Below are positions 26,520-35,321 of a stretch of DNA of 64,000 bases, in pieces. Below the pieces are notes generated by a model. That model did no database searches. It had not been told where the DNA came from and saw only the letters and a program-made list of their open reading frames with translations. Source of the stretch: Halobellus rarus. Its GTDB lineage: Archaea > Halobacteriota > Halobacteria > Halobacteriales > Haloferacaceae. Within the stretch, counting starts at the first letter, position 1, and every line of letters begins with the position of its first letter. A program made the position numbers and the translations under genes. The DNA is taken from NCBI RefSeq assembly GCF_024494595.1, contig NZ_JANHDI010000004.1, forward strand, positions 1 through 64,000, in the 5' to 3' direction.

Positions 26520-27456
26520 CGCTGACACCCCCGATGGCGTCGGCGTCGACTGCGTGCTGTGCCACCCGTTCGGCCGCTCCGAGTGCTGCGCTTGTCATGA
26601 TGTCTAGGTTGCCCGCGTAGGGGGGAAGGTGCTGGCCCTCGCCCTCGACTTCGAGCATCGTGGTGAGGATGATCTTGTCTTCGAGGTCGAAGGCGACGTC
26701 GTCCTGATCCTTCACCGTCGGTTCCAGCGTGACGTCGTAGCCGGGGACGTACTCCCGGACCGCCGATTCGATCCGGGAGACGGAGTCTTTGACCTCGTCG
26801 ACGTCCGTGTCCTCGTGGACCATCGTGTAGACGGTGTTCCGCATCATAATCGGCGGCTCCGCCGGGTTCAGCGTGATGATCGCTTTCCCCTCGTCGGCGC
26901 CGCCGACCTCTTCGAGGCCGGCCGCGGTCGTCTGCGTGAACTTATCGATGTTCTGTCTGGTTCCCGGGCCGGCGCTCTTCGAGGCGATGTGCGAGAGCAT
27001 CTCCGCGTATTCGACGTCCGAAACGCGGTCGACCGCGTGGACGAGCGGGATCGTCGCCTGCCCGCCGCAGGTGACTATGTTGATGTTCTCGTGACCGCTC
27101 GCGACGACGTCGTCGACGTTGACGACCGGGACGGTGTAGGGGCCGATCGCCGCCGGCGTGAGGTCGACGGCGAACAGACCGAGTTCCTCGTAGACCGGCG
27201 CGTGCTGCTCGTGGATACCCGCGCTGGTGGCCTCGAAGACCACGTCGAACTCGTCGGCGTACTCTTTGACGCTGTCGATGCCGTCGGTGCCGACGCCGAC
27301 GCCCTCGTCGACGGCCGCCTGGAGCCCCTCGCTCTCCTCGACCGGGAAGATGCCGATCATCCGCTGGAGATCGATCTCCTCTCCGCGGTCGAGTATCTTG
27401 TACATCAGGTCGGTTCCGATGTTACCCGGACCGACGATCGCCGCATCTAACGACAT
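26512..27456 (-). CDS. dmpF: Acetaldehyde dehydrogenase (CoA-acylating)
   Basis: A 314-residue DmpF/BphJ/MhpF-type enzyme. The NAD-binding start is AIVGPGNIGTDLMYK, the catalytic cysteine is Cys130 in TCGGQATIP, and GPGTRQNIDKFT plus NPAEPPIMMRNTVY are family signatures. It converts the acetaldehyde released by the coupled aldolase to acetyl-CoA, using NAD and CoA. First gene of a two-gene operon with dmpG. Start at ATG 27456 with a TATA-like box about 27 bases upstream. Confidence 0.95.
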   Translation of the reverse strand: MSLDAAIVGPGNIGTDLMYKILDRGEEIDLQRMIGIFPVEESEGLQAAVDEGVGVGTDGIDSVKEYADEFDVVFEATSAGIHEQHAPVYEELGLFAVDLTPAAIGPYTVPVVNVDDVVASGHENINIVTCGGQATIPLVHAVDRVSDVEYAEMLSHIASKSAGPGTRQNIDKFTQTTAAGLEEVGGADEGKAIITLNPAEPPIMMRNTVYTMVHEDTDVDEVKDSVSRIESAVREYVPGYDVTLEPTVKDQDDVAFDLEDKIILTTMLEVEGEGQHLPPYAGNLDIMTSAALGAAERVAQHAVDADAIGGVSDD

Positions 27457-27478
27457 ACGCTCAGGTACGAATCTATCG

Positions 27479-27488
27479 TACTAATAAC
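27479..27488 (-). promoter_or_regulatory. TATA-like box of the dmpF-dmpG operon
   Basis: Plus-strand tactaataac, centred about 27 bases upstream of the ATG at 27456; leaderless-type spacing. Confidence 0.55.
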
Positions 27489-27647
27489 TTCGCTTGGCAC
27501 CGAGCGGCACTGGAGAGCGTTTCACCGACAGATAGTGCCGAAAGGCTCGAAAACGGCGTCCAACCGAAGTGCCGACAGATCGGGGTAGTCCCGGGGGATG
27601 CTGACAGATCCGGGTAGTCGATCCGGGAAGCCTGTCAGCGCCCGCGC

Positions 27648-29132
27648 TTAGAACGGGTACTCACGCGGCTCCCGCTGGACCGACGTCCACTTGGTCTCGG
27701 TGAACTCGTCGATGATCCACTTACCGTTGTAGCGGCCGAGTCCGGAATCCTTGACGCCCCCGAACGGGACGTGCGGTTCGACGTTGACCGGCTGGTCGTT
27801 GACGTGGATCATTCCGACGTGGATCCGGTCGGCGACGTCGCGTGCGCGTCCGCGGTCGACCGAGTGAACGGAACCCGCGAGGCCGTACTCGGTCGCGTTC
27901 GCGAGTTCGACCGCCTCGTCGTCGTCGCCGAACGGGATGATCGGCGCGACGGGGCCGAAGTGCTCGTTGCACGCGGCGGCCATATCGTTCGTGACGTCTC
28001 TGATGACGGTCGGCTCGACGAACAGGCCGTCGGCGTCGCCGCCGGTGAGGAGCGTACCGCCCTCCTCGACCGTCCGGTCGATGTAATCCAGCATCTCGTC
28101 GCGCTGGGACTCGTTGATGATCGGTCCGATCACGACGTCGTCGTCGGTGGGATCGCCGATCTTCAGCTCCGAGGCGCGCTCGGCCAGCCGCTCGGCGTAC
28201 TCGTCGTAGAGGGACTCGTGAACGAGGTGACGGTTGATCGAGATGCAGACCTGTCCCTGGTTCCAGAAGGAACCGAAGACCCCGGCGTCGACGGCCTGAT
28301 CCAGATCGGCGTCTTCGAGGACGACGTGGGGGTTGTTGCCGCCGAGTTCCAGAGCCGGGAACGCGAAGTGTTGGATGGCGTTCTCGCCGACGAGCCGGCC
28401 CGCGCCGGTCGATCCCGTGAACGCGACGACGTCGCAGTCGGGGTGCGCCGCCGTGCGGTCGCCCGCGACGGAGCCGCGTCCGGGAACGACGTTGAGCACG
28501 CCGTCGGGGAGCCCGGCCTTCTCGAAGAGGCGCGCGAGCAGCAGGCCGCCGGAGATTGTCGACTCCTGGGCGGGCTTGAGCACGACGCTGTTACCCAGCG
28601 CGATGGCGGGCGCGACCGCGCGGATCGAGAGCTTCATCGGGACGTTCCACGGCGAGATCACGCCGACGACGCCGACGGGGTCGCGCTGGATGATGTTCTC
28701 CTTGCCGGGGATCTTCGACTGGTTGTGGCCGCCCGAGGAGCGGAACGCGAAGGACGCGGCGTCGTGAACGAAGGTGACCGTTCCGCCGTGTTCGATGTCC
28801 TGTCGCGGCTTTGCGGCCCCCGTCTCGACGGCGAGGATCTCCCGAATCTCGTCCTCGTACTCGTCGATCAGATCGGCCGTCCGACGGACGACTGCGGCGC
28901 GCTCGTCGGGGGTCGTCTCCTCCCACTCCGTCTGTGCGCGGGTCGCTGCCTCGAACGCGCGATCGACGTCCTCGACGGTCGCCGCCGGCACCTCCGTGAT
29001 CGATTCCTGGGTCGTCGGGTTCCGGATGTCGATCCGATCTCGGCCGTCGGGCGCCTCCCACTCGCCGTCGATGTAGAGTCCGCCCCAGGGCGCATCGATC
29101 GATATCCGTTGGTCGCGTTCGGCTTCTTGCAT
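27648..29132 (-). CDS. Aldehyde dehydrogenase, aryl-aldehyde or muconic-semialdehyde type
   Basis: A 494-residue aldehyde dehydrogenase. Catalytic Glu262 is in LELGGNNP and the nucleophile Cys296 in FWNQGQVCISINR. The WNQGQ context is typical of the benzaldehyde/vanillin/salicylaldehyde dehydrogenase subgroup. Its divergent neighbour is the 4-oxalocrotonate-decarboxylase-type gene, whose route needs a 2-hydroxymuconic semialdehyde dehydrogenase; this enzyme is the best candidate by position, while its sequence leans to aryl aldehydes. Start at ATG 29132, with an AT-rich box about 28 bases upstream; a longer frame upstream runs into the control region. Confidence 0.87.
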   Translation of the reverse strand: MQEAERDQRISIDAPWGGLYIDGEWEAPDGRDRIDIRNPTTQESITEVPAATVEDVDRAFEAATRAQTEWEETTPDERAAVVRRTADLIDEYEDEIREILAVETGAAKPRQDIEHGGTVTFVHDAASFAFRSSGGHNQSKIPGKENIIQRDPVGVVGVISPWNVPMKLSIRAVAPAIALGNSVVLKPAQESTISGGLLLARLFEKAGLPDGVLNVVPGRGSVAGDRTAAHPDCDVVAFTGSTGAGRLVGENAIQHFAFPALELGGNNPHVVLEDADLDQAVDAGVFGSFWNQGQVCISINRHLVHESLYDEYAERLAERASELKIGDPTDDDVVIGPIINESQRDEMLDYIDRTVEEGGTLLTGGDADGLFVEPTVIRDVTNDMAAACNEHFGPVAPIIPFGDDDEAVELANATEYGLAGSVHSVDRGRARDVADRIHVGMIHVNDQPVNVEPHVPFGGVKDSGLGRYNGKWIIDEFTETKWTSVQREPREYPF

Positions 29133-29305
29133 ACGCTCGATGCAACGAGCGCCACGAGTAAAATGATGTCGACCCCGGAACCCAGCTCTCATTATATTCT
29201 GAACGATGTCGAGTAACTAAATACAGTTACCTAACGGTATCCTCTCGTGATCAGAAATCTGCCTGTCGAAAGTATAATGAGTGCACCGGCGAAGGGGTAG
29301 AGTGT
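29133..29305. promoter_or_regulatory. Divergent control region
   Basis: 173 bases between the aldehyde dehydrogenase (minus) and the decarboxylase gene (plus). It contains a TATA-like cattttac (minus strand, around 29158-29165) and tataat (plus strand, 29273-29278), each 27-30 bases from its ATG. A shared operator for one of the IclR proteins could lie between them; I see no clear palindrome. Confidence 0.5.
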
Positions 29306-30091
29306 ATGCCACTCAGCCAGGACGAGGTCGACCGCCTCGCGACGAAACTCTACGAGGCCTACGACGAGAAGGAGCCGATCGAACCGCTGACCGACGACGT
29401 CGAATTCTCCACGGAGGACGCCTATCGTATCCAGTTCGAGGTGTTCGACCGCCTCAGCGAGGGTGGGCGCGAGGACGTCGTCGGCCACAAACTCGGCCTC
29501 GTGAGTGAGGCGAAACAGGAGCAACTCGGCATTCCGGAACCCATCTTCGGCTACGTCGCCCACGAGACGGTACTGGAGAACGAGCCGATTCCGACCGACG
29601 AGATGATCGCTCCCCGGATCGAGGCCGAAATAGGCTTTATCCTCGACGAGGACCTCACGGCACCGGTCTCGACGATGGACGTCCTCACGGCGACGCGAGC
29701 GGTGGTCCCGGTCGTCGAGATCCTCGAGAGCCGCTATCAGGGCTGGGCGATCCCCTCCGCACAGGACGTCATCGCAGACCTGACTTCCGCCGGCAAGGTC
29801 ATCGTCGGCGAGCAGTACCGCGACGTGACGGACGTCGACCTGAAGATGGAGAGCGTCGCCGTCTCGGTGAACGGCGAGGTCGAAGCCACCGGCATCGGCG
29901 GCGACATCATGGGCAACCCCGCGCGCCCCGTCGCGTGGCTCGCGGACCGACTGGCCGACGTCGACGACGGTCTCCGCGAGGGCGAACTCGTGATGAGCGG
30001 CGGCATCTCCGCCGCCATCGACATCGAACCCGGCGACGTCTACACCGTCGAGTTCGCGAACCTCGGCTCGATGGAGATCCGCGCCGAGTAA
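29306..30091 (+). CDS. 4-oxalocrotonate decarboxylase-like protein
   Basis: A 261-residue protein of the same fold as the hydratase at 24072, but with XylI-type features: GHKLGLVSEAKQEQLGIPEP with IFGYV, then RIEAEIGFIL, VVEILESRYQGW, and MSGGISAAI near the C-terminus, close to the decarboxylase pattern MTGGITAA. XylI removes CO2 from 2-oxohex-3-enedioate (4-oxalocrotonate) giving 2-oxopent-4-enoate, and acts in complex with the hydratase. Assigning hydratase and decarboxylase roles by these motifs is my inference. It has its own leaderless-type promoter. Confidence 0.82.
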   Translation: MPLSQDEVDRLATKLYEAYDEKEPIEPLTDDVEFSTEDAYRIQFEVFDRLSEGGREDVVGHKLGLVSEAKQEQLGIPEPIFGYVAHETVLENEPIPTDEMIAPRIEAEIGFILDEDLTAPVSTMDVLTATRAVVPVVEILESRYQGWAIPSAQDVIADLTSAGKVIVGEQYRDVTDVDLKMESVAVSVNGEVEATGIGGDIMGNPARPVAWLADRLADVDDGLREGELVMSGGISAAIDIEPGDVYTVEFANLGSMEIRAE

Positions 30092-30300
30092 CGAAGCGGA
30101 CCGGAGTTCTGTATCTGAAAATATCTGCTCTGCCGAACCAACTCGACGCGAGGAGGTCTAACTCGCCCAAACCGCTCTCGGTCCGCCGAAACAGATAACA
30201 TATGTACGCCTGTTTTCTGTAGGAGCGCGACGTCTACAGGTGGCGCCAGACTGACGACGGCGTTTTGCCCGTGAAAACGGAATTCGTGAAACTGGGGGGT

Positions 30301-31278
30301 CTACGAGATGAGGTCGTAGAGATTGTCTGCGAAGATGCTCTCACGGGTGCCGTCGTCGACGTCCATCCGGTCGACGGCGTCGATGGTGTACTCGACCGTT
30401 TGACGACCCCGCTCGGGGCTGAACGGGTAGTCGGTCCCGAAGACCACGTTCCCGGCGTCGAAGAAGGACTCGGCGCATTCGAGCGCCGGCGTCGACCCCG
30501 AGACGGCCGTGTCCGCGTTGAACTTCTTGAAGTACTCCTCGGCGGGTTTCGAGAGTTCGGCGGCGTGCTCGTGGTATCCCTGGTAGTTCTCTGGGTAGGC
30601 CATCCGCTGCTGGTAGAACATCTCGATCCGGCGGCCGTAGAACGGGACCATCCCGCCGCCGTGGTGTGAGACGATCTGGAGGTCGGGGTACTCCTCCATC
30701 ACGCCGCCGAAGACCAGCCGCGACAGGGCGAGTGTCGTGTCGAACGGCCACCCGAAGAGCCGGTGTTCCATGTACTCGGAGGCCCAGTCGTACCACTCCC
30801 AGAGCTGGGGATGCATCCACAGCGGCGTGCCGGTCGCCTCCGCGCGCTCGAAGAGCGGCCAGAAGCGATCGTCGTCGAGGGGTCTCCCGTCGACGTTCGA
30901 GAAGATCTGGACGCCGGCCATATCGAGGTCGTCGACGCAGCGGTCGAACTCCGCGAGGAACTCCTCGCTCACCTTCGGAATCGTTCCGACGGGAATGAAA
31001 TCGTCCGGGTGTTCGTCGGCGAGCCGTCGGATCTCGTCGTTGGCCAACCGGGTGATGTCCAGCGCGAGGTCGTGGTCCATCCCCTGGAACATCGTCGGCA
31101 GCGCGAGCGTGATGACCTGCTTGTCGACCCCGTAATCGGCCATGTCCTGCTTCCGCTGGTCGTGATCCCAGAGGAACTCCGGACGTCCCGAGAGGCCCTG
31201 GAAGCCGAACTTGTCCGTGAGGTCCTCGAAGAACCGTTCCGTCAGTACGTGCGTGTAGCCGTCGACGATTTCCGGCAT
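30301..31278 (-). CDS. Amidohydrolase-2 family enzyme, likely (de)carboxylase (paralog 2)
   Basis: A 325-residue TIM-barrel amidohydrolase paralogous to 4157-5146. Active-site landmarks are His156 (LWMHPQ), His205-His206 (VSHHGGGM) and Asp283 (GTDYPF). The N-terminal metal motif is D6-G-Y8-T-H10: Tyr replaces the first histidine of HxH. The nearest functional groups are ACMSD, 5-carboxyvanillate and gamma-resorcylate/o-pyrocatechuate decarboxylases. With an extradiol dioxygenase nearby, an aromatic-acid decarboxylase producing a catechol is a natural guess. Start at ATG 31278. The neighbouring IclR gene ends 75 bases upstream on the same strand. Confidence 0.8.
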   Translation of the reverse strand: MPEIVDGYTHVLTERFFEDLTDKFGFQGLSGRPEFLWDHDQRKQDMADYGVDKQVITLALPTMFQGMDHDLALDITRLANDEIRRLADEHPDDFIPVGTIPKVSEEFLAEFDRCVDDLDMAGVQIFSNVDGRPLDDDRFWPLFERAEATGTPLWMHPQLWEWYDWASEYMEHRLFGWPFDTTLALSRLVFGGVMEEYPDLQIVSHHGGGMVPFYGRRIEMFYQQRMAYPENYQGYHEHAAELSKPAEEYFKKFNADTAVSGSTPALECAESFFDAGNVVFGTDYPFSPERGRQTVEYTIDAVDRMDVDDGTRESIFADNLYDLIS

Positions 31279-31353
31279 ATATGAGTTGTACGCGCGAACG
31301 AGGTGATAATTGTTCTCACTGCGTTTCGTCCTCACCGACTTCGCGGTCGCGCT

Positions 31354-32121
31354 TCACTGCCTGGCGTACTTGATATCCAAGGCGAGTTCGTGGGCGGTGC
31401 TTTCCACTTCCGCGGTGATGTCGTCGTCGAAGCCGGCGTTGCCGAGTCGCTTCGTGGGCGCGGAGATACTGATAGCTCCGAGGACGTCCCCGCCGAGTTT
31501 GACCGGCGCGCCGATACAGGTGAGTCCCTCGGTTCGTTCCTCGTTATCGGTCGCGTACCCCCGTTCGCGGATCGTCTCTAACTCCTCGAACAGTTCCTCG
31601 CGGTCGGTGATCGTGTTCTCGGTCGCCTCCGGTAATCCCCACTCCTCGACGATGGACTCGACTCGGTCGCGGGAGAGCGAAGCGAGGATGGCTTTTCCGA
31701 TGCCGATATTGTGCAGTCTGAGTCGGTATCCCACGTGCGTGTCGAGGTGAACGGCGTAGTTCCCGCGGGACTGGTACAGATAGACCGCCCGCCCGCCCTC
31801 CTCGGTCGCGAGGTTCGCGAGCATTCCCGTGTCGCTCGCCAACTGGTCGATCTTCGAGCGACCGTACTGGTACAGCGGCGATCGACTTCGAACGTGTCCC
31901 CCGAGCGAGAGGAACTTCAGGCTGAGGGCGTACTCGTCGCCATCTTTCTTGACGTACCCGTGTTCCCGAAGGGTGCTGAGATGGTTGTGGATCCCGCTTT
32001 TGCTCATATCCAGGCGATCTTCGAGTTCGCTGAGTCGAAACCCGTCGTCGGTGTCGAGCGTCTCGATCAGCCTCAGTGTTTTTTCGCTCGTGCGGACGGG
32101 ATGGTTCGCCTTTTTCCCCAT
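31354..32121 (-). CDS. IclR-family transcriptional regulator (right edge)
   Basis: A 256-residue IclR regulator: an N-terminal winged helix (SEKTLRLIETL, then LSELEDRLDMSKSGIHNHLS), then the effector domain with GRAVYLYQSRG, LHNIGIGKAIL and GAISISAPTKRL. It lies upstream of amidohydrolase 2 on the same strand and marks the right boundary of the catabolic genes. The start ATG 32121 is chosen over an upstream alternative at 32172 because the family N-terminus begins here. Confidence 0.9.
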   Translation of the reverse strand: MGKKANHPVRTSEKTLRLIETLDTDDGFRLSELEDRLDMSKSGIHNHLSTLREHGYVKKDGDEYALSLKFLSLGGHVRSRSPLYQYGRSKIDQLASDTGMLANLATEEGGRAVYLYQSRGNYAVHLDTHVGYRLRLHNIGIGKAILASLSRDRVESIVEEWGLPEATENTITDREELFEELETIRERGYATDNEERTEGLTCIGAPVKLGGDVLGAISISAPTKRLGNAGFDDDITAEVESTAHELALDIKYARQ

Positions 32122-32198
32122 ATCTACTCGATACGCGCGGGGGACACATACATTTTCGGTGTGAAAACACATCTCTCGCGGGAGAGGGTGAAATTAAC

Positions 32199-32323
32199 AA
32201 CCACAATCATAGTAAAATTCATTTTTAACTGAATAGAACCATAGGTGGCGCAAGAACACCATAATTCGGCGCTCATAAACTGTTTTCAGAACCACAATAT
32301 TTTATTACAATTATAGTGAAGTT
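32199..32323. repeat. Direct repeats in the IclR upstream region
   Basis: Within the AT-rich spacer 32122-32439, the exact 9-mer aaccacaat occurs at 32199-32207 and 32290-32298. A 17-base segment acaatcatagtaaaatt (32203-32219) recurs with three changes at 32307-32323. The pattern suggests repeated binding sites upstream of the IclR gene and/or glutamate dehydrogenase. The rest of the 318-base spacer shows only the dehydrogenase TATA box and no gene. Confidence 0.55.
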
Positions 32324-32410
32324 GTTATTCCTCGCCGTGTCGCTAGCTACATCGGGATCGCTATCGAATCACCAACCGCCCGAACGACGTTGGCCGCAAT
32401 ACAGTAGTTC

Positions 32411-32417
32411 TTAAATT
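32411..32417 (+). promoter_or_regulatory. TATA-like box of glutamate dehydrogenase
   Basis: Sequence ttaaatt centred about 26 bases before the ATG at 32440, consistent with a leaderless transcript. Confidence 0.55.
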
Positions 32418-32439
32418 CCCCCCGACTGAATGCCTCGCT

Positions 32440-33690
32440 ATGTCCGACCCCAACCCATTTGAGAGCCTTCAAGAGCAGATCGACGACGCTGCGGCCTATC
32501 TCGATATCGACGAGGACGTTCTCACTCGGCTGAAACACCCGGAGCGCGTTCTCGAAGTGAATCTCACGGTCGAACTCGACGATGGATCGCTCCGTCGATT
32601 CAAGGGGTTCCGTTCACAGTTCAACGGCGATAGAGGGCCGTATAAGGGCGGGATCCGGTATCATCCGGACGTCTCTCGGGACGAGGTCAAAGCGCTTTCA
32701 GGATGGATGGCGTACAAGTGTGGGATCGTCGGGATCCCGTTCGGGGGTGGCAAGGGCGGTATCGTCGTCGACCCCGACGACTACTCGGATTCGGAAATCG
32801 AACGGCTGACGCGGGCGTTCGCGACGGAACTTCGCCCGCTGGTCGGCCCAGATCGTGACATTCCCGCCCCCGACGTGAACACGGGCCAGCGGGAGATGAA
32901 CTGGTTCAAAGACACCTACGAGACGCTCGAGCGGACGACAGCGCCGGGCGTGATCACCGGCAAGGCGATCAGTTCCGGCGGGAGCGCGGGTCGCGTCGAG
33001 GCCACCGGTCGTTCGACGATGCTCGCTGCCCGTGAGGCGTTCGAATACCTCGATAGAGACGTCTCGGACGCCACCGTCGCAGTCCAGGGATACGGAAACG
33101 CGGGATCGATCGCCGCGAGGTTGATCGAGGATCTCGGCGCGACCGTCGTCGCCGTCTCCGATTCGTCCGGGGGAATATACGACTCTGACGGACTGGACGC
33201 ACGCGCGGTGAAGTCGTTCAAGAACGAGACCGGGACGGTCACCGGCTACGACGACGCCGAGGAGCTGACGAACGACGAGCTGCTCGCGCTCGACGTCGAC
33301 CTCCTCGTCCCGGCGGCGCTGGAGAACGCCATCGACGGCGATCTGGCCGAGGACGTCTCCGCGGACGTGATCGTCGAGGCGGCCAACGGGCCGCTGACCC
33401 CCCGCGCCGACGACGTCCTCACCGAGCGCGACGTCCACGTCGTGCCGGACATCCTCGCGAATGCCGGCGGCGTCACCGTTTCGTACTTCGAGTGGGTCCA
33501 GAACCGCCAGCGCTTCTCCTGGACCGAGGCGCGCGTGAACGACGAACTCGAAGCGGTGATCACTGACGCCTTCGACGACCTCGTCGCCGCGTACGAGACT
33601 AACGACCTCCCGAACTTCCGGACGGCGGCGTACGTCGTCGCGACTCGCCGGGTCGTCGACTCCTACCTCGAAGGCGGCAACTGGCCGTAG
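32440..33690 (+). CDS. gdhA: Glu/Leu/Phe/Val-type dehydrogenase (glutamate dehydrogenase)
   Basis: A 416-residue hexameric-type glutamate dehydrogenase. N-terminal landmarks are [11 protein letters not shown] and the catalytic region PFGGGKGG, followed by the dinucleotide-binding [11 protein letters not shown] and the conserved [15 protein letters not shown]. It interconverts glutamate with 2-oxoglutarate and ammonia. Length is normal for the family. It lies just outside the catabolic island, and haloarchaea usually carry several paralogs. The symbol is generic. Confidence 0.93.
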   Translation: MSDPNPFESLQEQIDDAAAYLDIDEDVLTRLKHPERVLEVNLTVELDDGSLRRFKGFRSQFNGDRGPYKGGIRYHPDVSRDEVKALSGWMAYKCGIVGIPFGGGKGGIVVDPDDYSDSEIERLTRAFATELRPLVGPDRDIPAPDVNTGQREMNWFKDTYETLERTTAPGVITGKAISSGGSAGRVEATGRSTMLAAREAFEYLDRDVSDATVAVQGYGNAGSIAARLIEDLGATVVAVSDSSGGIYDSDGLDARAVKSFKNETGTVTGYDDAEELTNDELLALDVDLLVPAALENAIDGDLAEDVSADVIVEAANGPLTPRADDVLTERDVHVVPDILANAGGVTVSYFEWVQNRQRFSWTEARVNDELEAVITDAFDDLVAAYETNDLPNFRTAAYVVATRRVVDSYLEGGNWP

Positions 33691-33783
33691 TTTCCGGCGC
33701 GGTCCGGGATCTGCCGACCGTGGCGGAGCACACTCGCCTCCGACCCGAGCGATTCAAGTCGGTTCCGGGCGGGATTGCATACA

Positions 33784-34704
33784 ATGCGTCAGGACCACCT
33801 CATCTCCGCGACACAACTGTCGCGACCCGACATCGAGGCGGTGCTCGACCGCGCGGCGGAGATCGACGCCGACCCGAGCGCCTTACAGGGGCGACACGAC
33901 GGCGCGATCCTCGGCCTCTGCTTCTTCGAGCCGAGCACCCGGACGCGGATGAGTTTCGACACCGCGATGAAACGACTGGGCGGCCGCACGATCGATATGG
34001 GATCGGTCGAGTCGTCGTCGGTGAAGAAGGGCGAAACGCTGGCCGACACGATGCGCGTCCTGGAGGGGTACGCGGACGCGCTCGTCCTCAGACACCCCTC
34101 CGAGGGCTCGGCGAAGATGGCCACGGAGTTCGTCGACGTCCCGCTAGTCAACGCGGGCGACGGCGCGGGCCAACACCCCACGCAGACCCTGCTCGACCTC
34201 TACACGATGCGACAGAACGCCGGGCTCGACGACGTCACCGTCGGGATCATGGGCGATCTCAAGTACGGCCGGACGGTGCACTCGCTCGCCGCCGCGTTGA
34301 CGAACTTCGATACCCGCCAACACTTCATCAGCCCGGAGAGTCTCCGCCTCCCACGGGGCGTCCGCTACGACCTCCACGAATCGGGGGCACAGGTGCGAGA
34401 GCACACCGCACTGGAGGAGGTGCTCTCGGAACTGGACATCCTGTACGTCACCCGTATCCAGCGGGAACGCTTCCCCGACGAGAACGAGTACCTGAAAGTC
34501 GCGGGGGAGTACCAAATCAGCGCCGAAGACCTCGAGGCGGCCAAGGATTCGCTGACCGTCATGCACCCGCTTCCCCGGGTCGACGAGATCGCACCGGACG
34601 TCGATCAGACCGAACACGCGACGTACTTCGAGCAGGCCCACAACGGCGTCCCCGTCCGGATGGCGCTTCTCGATATGCTGCTGTCGACGGAGGGAGATCG
34701 ATGA
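33784..34704 (+). CDS. pyrB: Aspartate carbamoyltransferase catalytic subunit
   Basis: A 306-residue PyrB. The carbamoyl-phosphate loop is [21 protein letters not shown] and [14 protein letters not shown] are aspartate/carbamoyl-phosphate site segments, and [10 protein letters not shown] is near the C-terminus. It makes carbamoyl-aspartate in pyrimidine synthesis. The ATG at 33784 follows a short spacer. Its TGA overlaps the pyrI ATG (ATGA), so catalytic and regulatory chains are coupled. Confidence 0.97.
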   Translation: MRQDHLISATQLSRPDIEAVLDRAAEIDADPSALQGRHDGAILGLCFFEPSTRTRMSFDTAMKRLGGRTIDMGSVESSSVKKGETLADTMRVLEGYADALVLRHPSEGSAKMATEFVDVPLVNAGDGAGQHPTQTLLDLYTMRQNAGLDDVTVGIMGDLKYGRTVHSLAAALTNFDTRQHFISPESLRLPRGVRYDLHESGAQVREHTALEEVLSELDILYVTRIQRERFPDENEYLKVAGEYQISAEDLEAAKDSLTVMHPLPRVDEIAPDVDQTEHATYFEQAHNGVPVRMALLDMLLSTEGDR

Positions 34705-35171
34705 GCGACACCGATCGCGAACTCCGCGTCTCGAAGATCCGAAACGGCACCGTCATCGATCACCTCGCCGCCGGACAGGCGCTGAACGTCCTCGCGCTCC
34801 TCGGAATCGACGGGTCCGGGGGCGAGAGCGTCTCCGTCGGGATGAACGTCCCCTCGGACAAACTCGCGAAGAAGGACATCGTGAAGGTCGAGGACAGGGA
34901 GTTGAGCCAGTCGGAGGTCGACGTGCTCGCGGTGATCGCCCCGGAGGCGACGATCAACATCGTCCGGGAGTACGACGTCGTCGAGAAGAAGCGGATCGAC
35001 CGTCCCGAGTCGGTCGACGGCGTCCTCTCGTGTCCGAACCGGAACTGCATCACCAACGACGACGAACCGATTCGGACGCGCTTTGCCGTCCTCGACGACG
35101 CGCTCCGCTGCGATTACTGCGGCGAGATCGTCCGCGAGGAAGAGGTCGCAACGCACCTGGACGTCGCCTGA
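34701..35171 (+). CDS. pyrI: Aspartate carbamoyltransferase regulatory subunit
   Basis: A 156-residue PyrI. The N-terminal nucleotide-binding domain starts [20 protein letters not shown]. The C-terminal zinc site has CPNRNC and CDYCG cysteines. It binds CTP/ATP and bridges PyrB trimers. Starts within the last codon of pyrB. Confidence 0.97.
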   Translation: MSDTDRELRVSKIRNGTVIDHLAAGQALNVLALLGIDGSGGESVSVGMNVPSDKLAKKDIVKVEDRELSQSEVDVLAVIAPEATINIVREYDVVEKKRIDRPESVDGVLSCPNRNCITNDDEPIRTRFAVLDDALRCDYCGEIVREEEVATHLDVA

Positions 35172-35321
35172 GCCGCTGCGACGGACCTTTTTATCGCAGG
35201 TTCGGACGGCGGGAGAGCCGGTGACGGCGACACTCTCCGGGCGTCGATCGGTTTCCGCCCCGCCGTGGCGCGGTCTCTCGGGAGGGAAACCACTTTGTAC
35301 CGAGGGGGTATAGACACTGGT

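Noticed and set aside
1305-32121. Island as an integrated mobile element
   Set aside because: No integrase, transposase, tRNA edge or terminal repeats are visible; transfer is possible but not shown by the sequence.
33720-34700. Long upstream extension of pyrI
   Set aside because: It runs through pyrB in a wrong frame; pyrI starts at the ATGA overlap at 34701.
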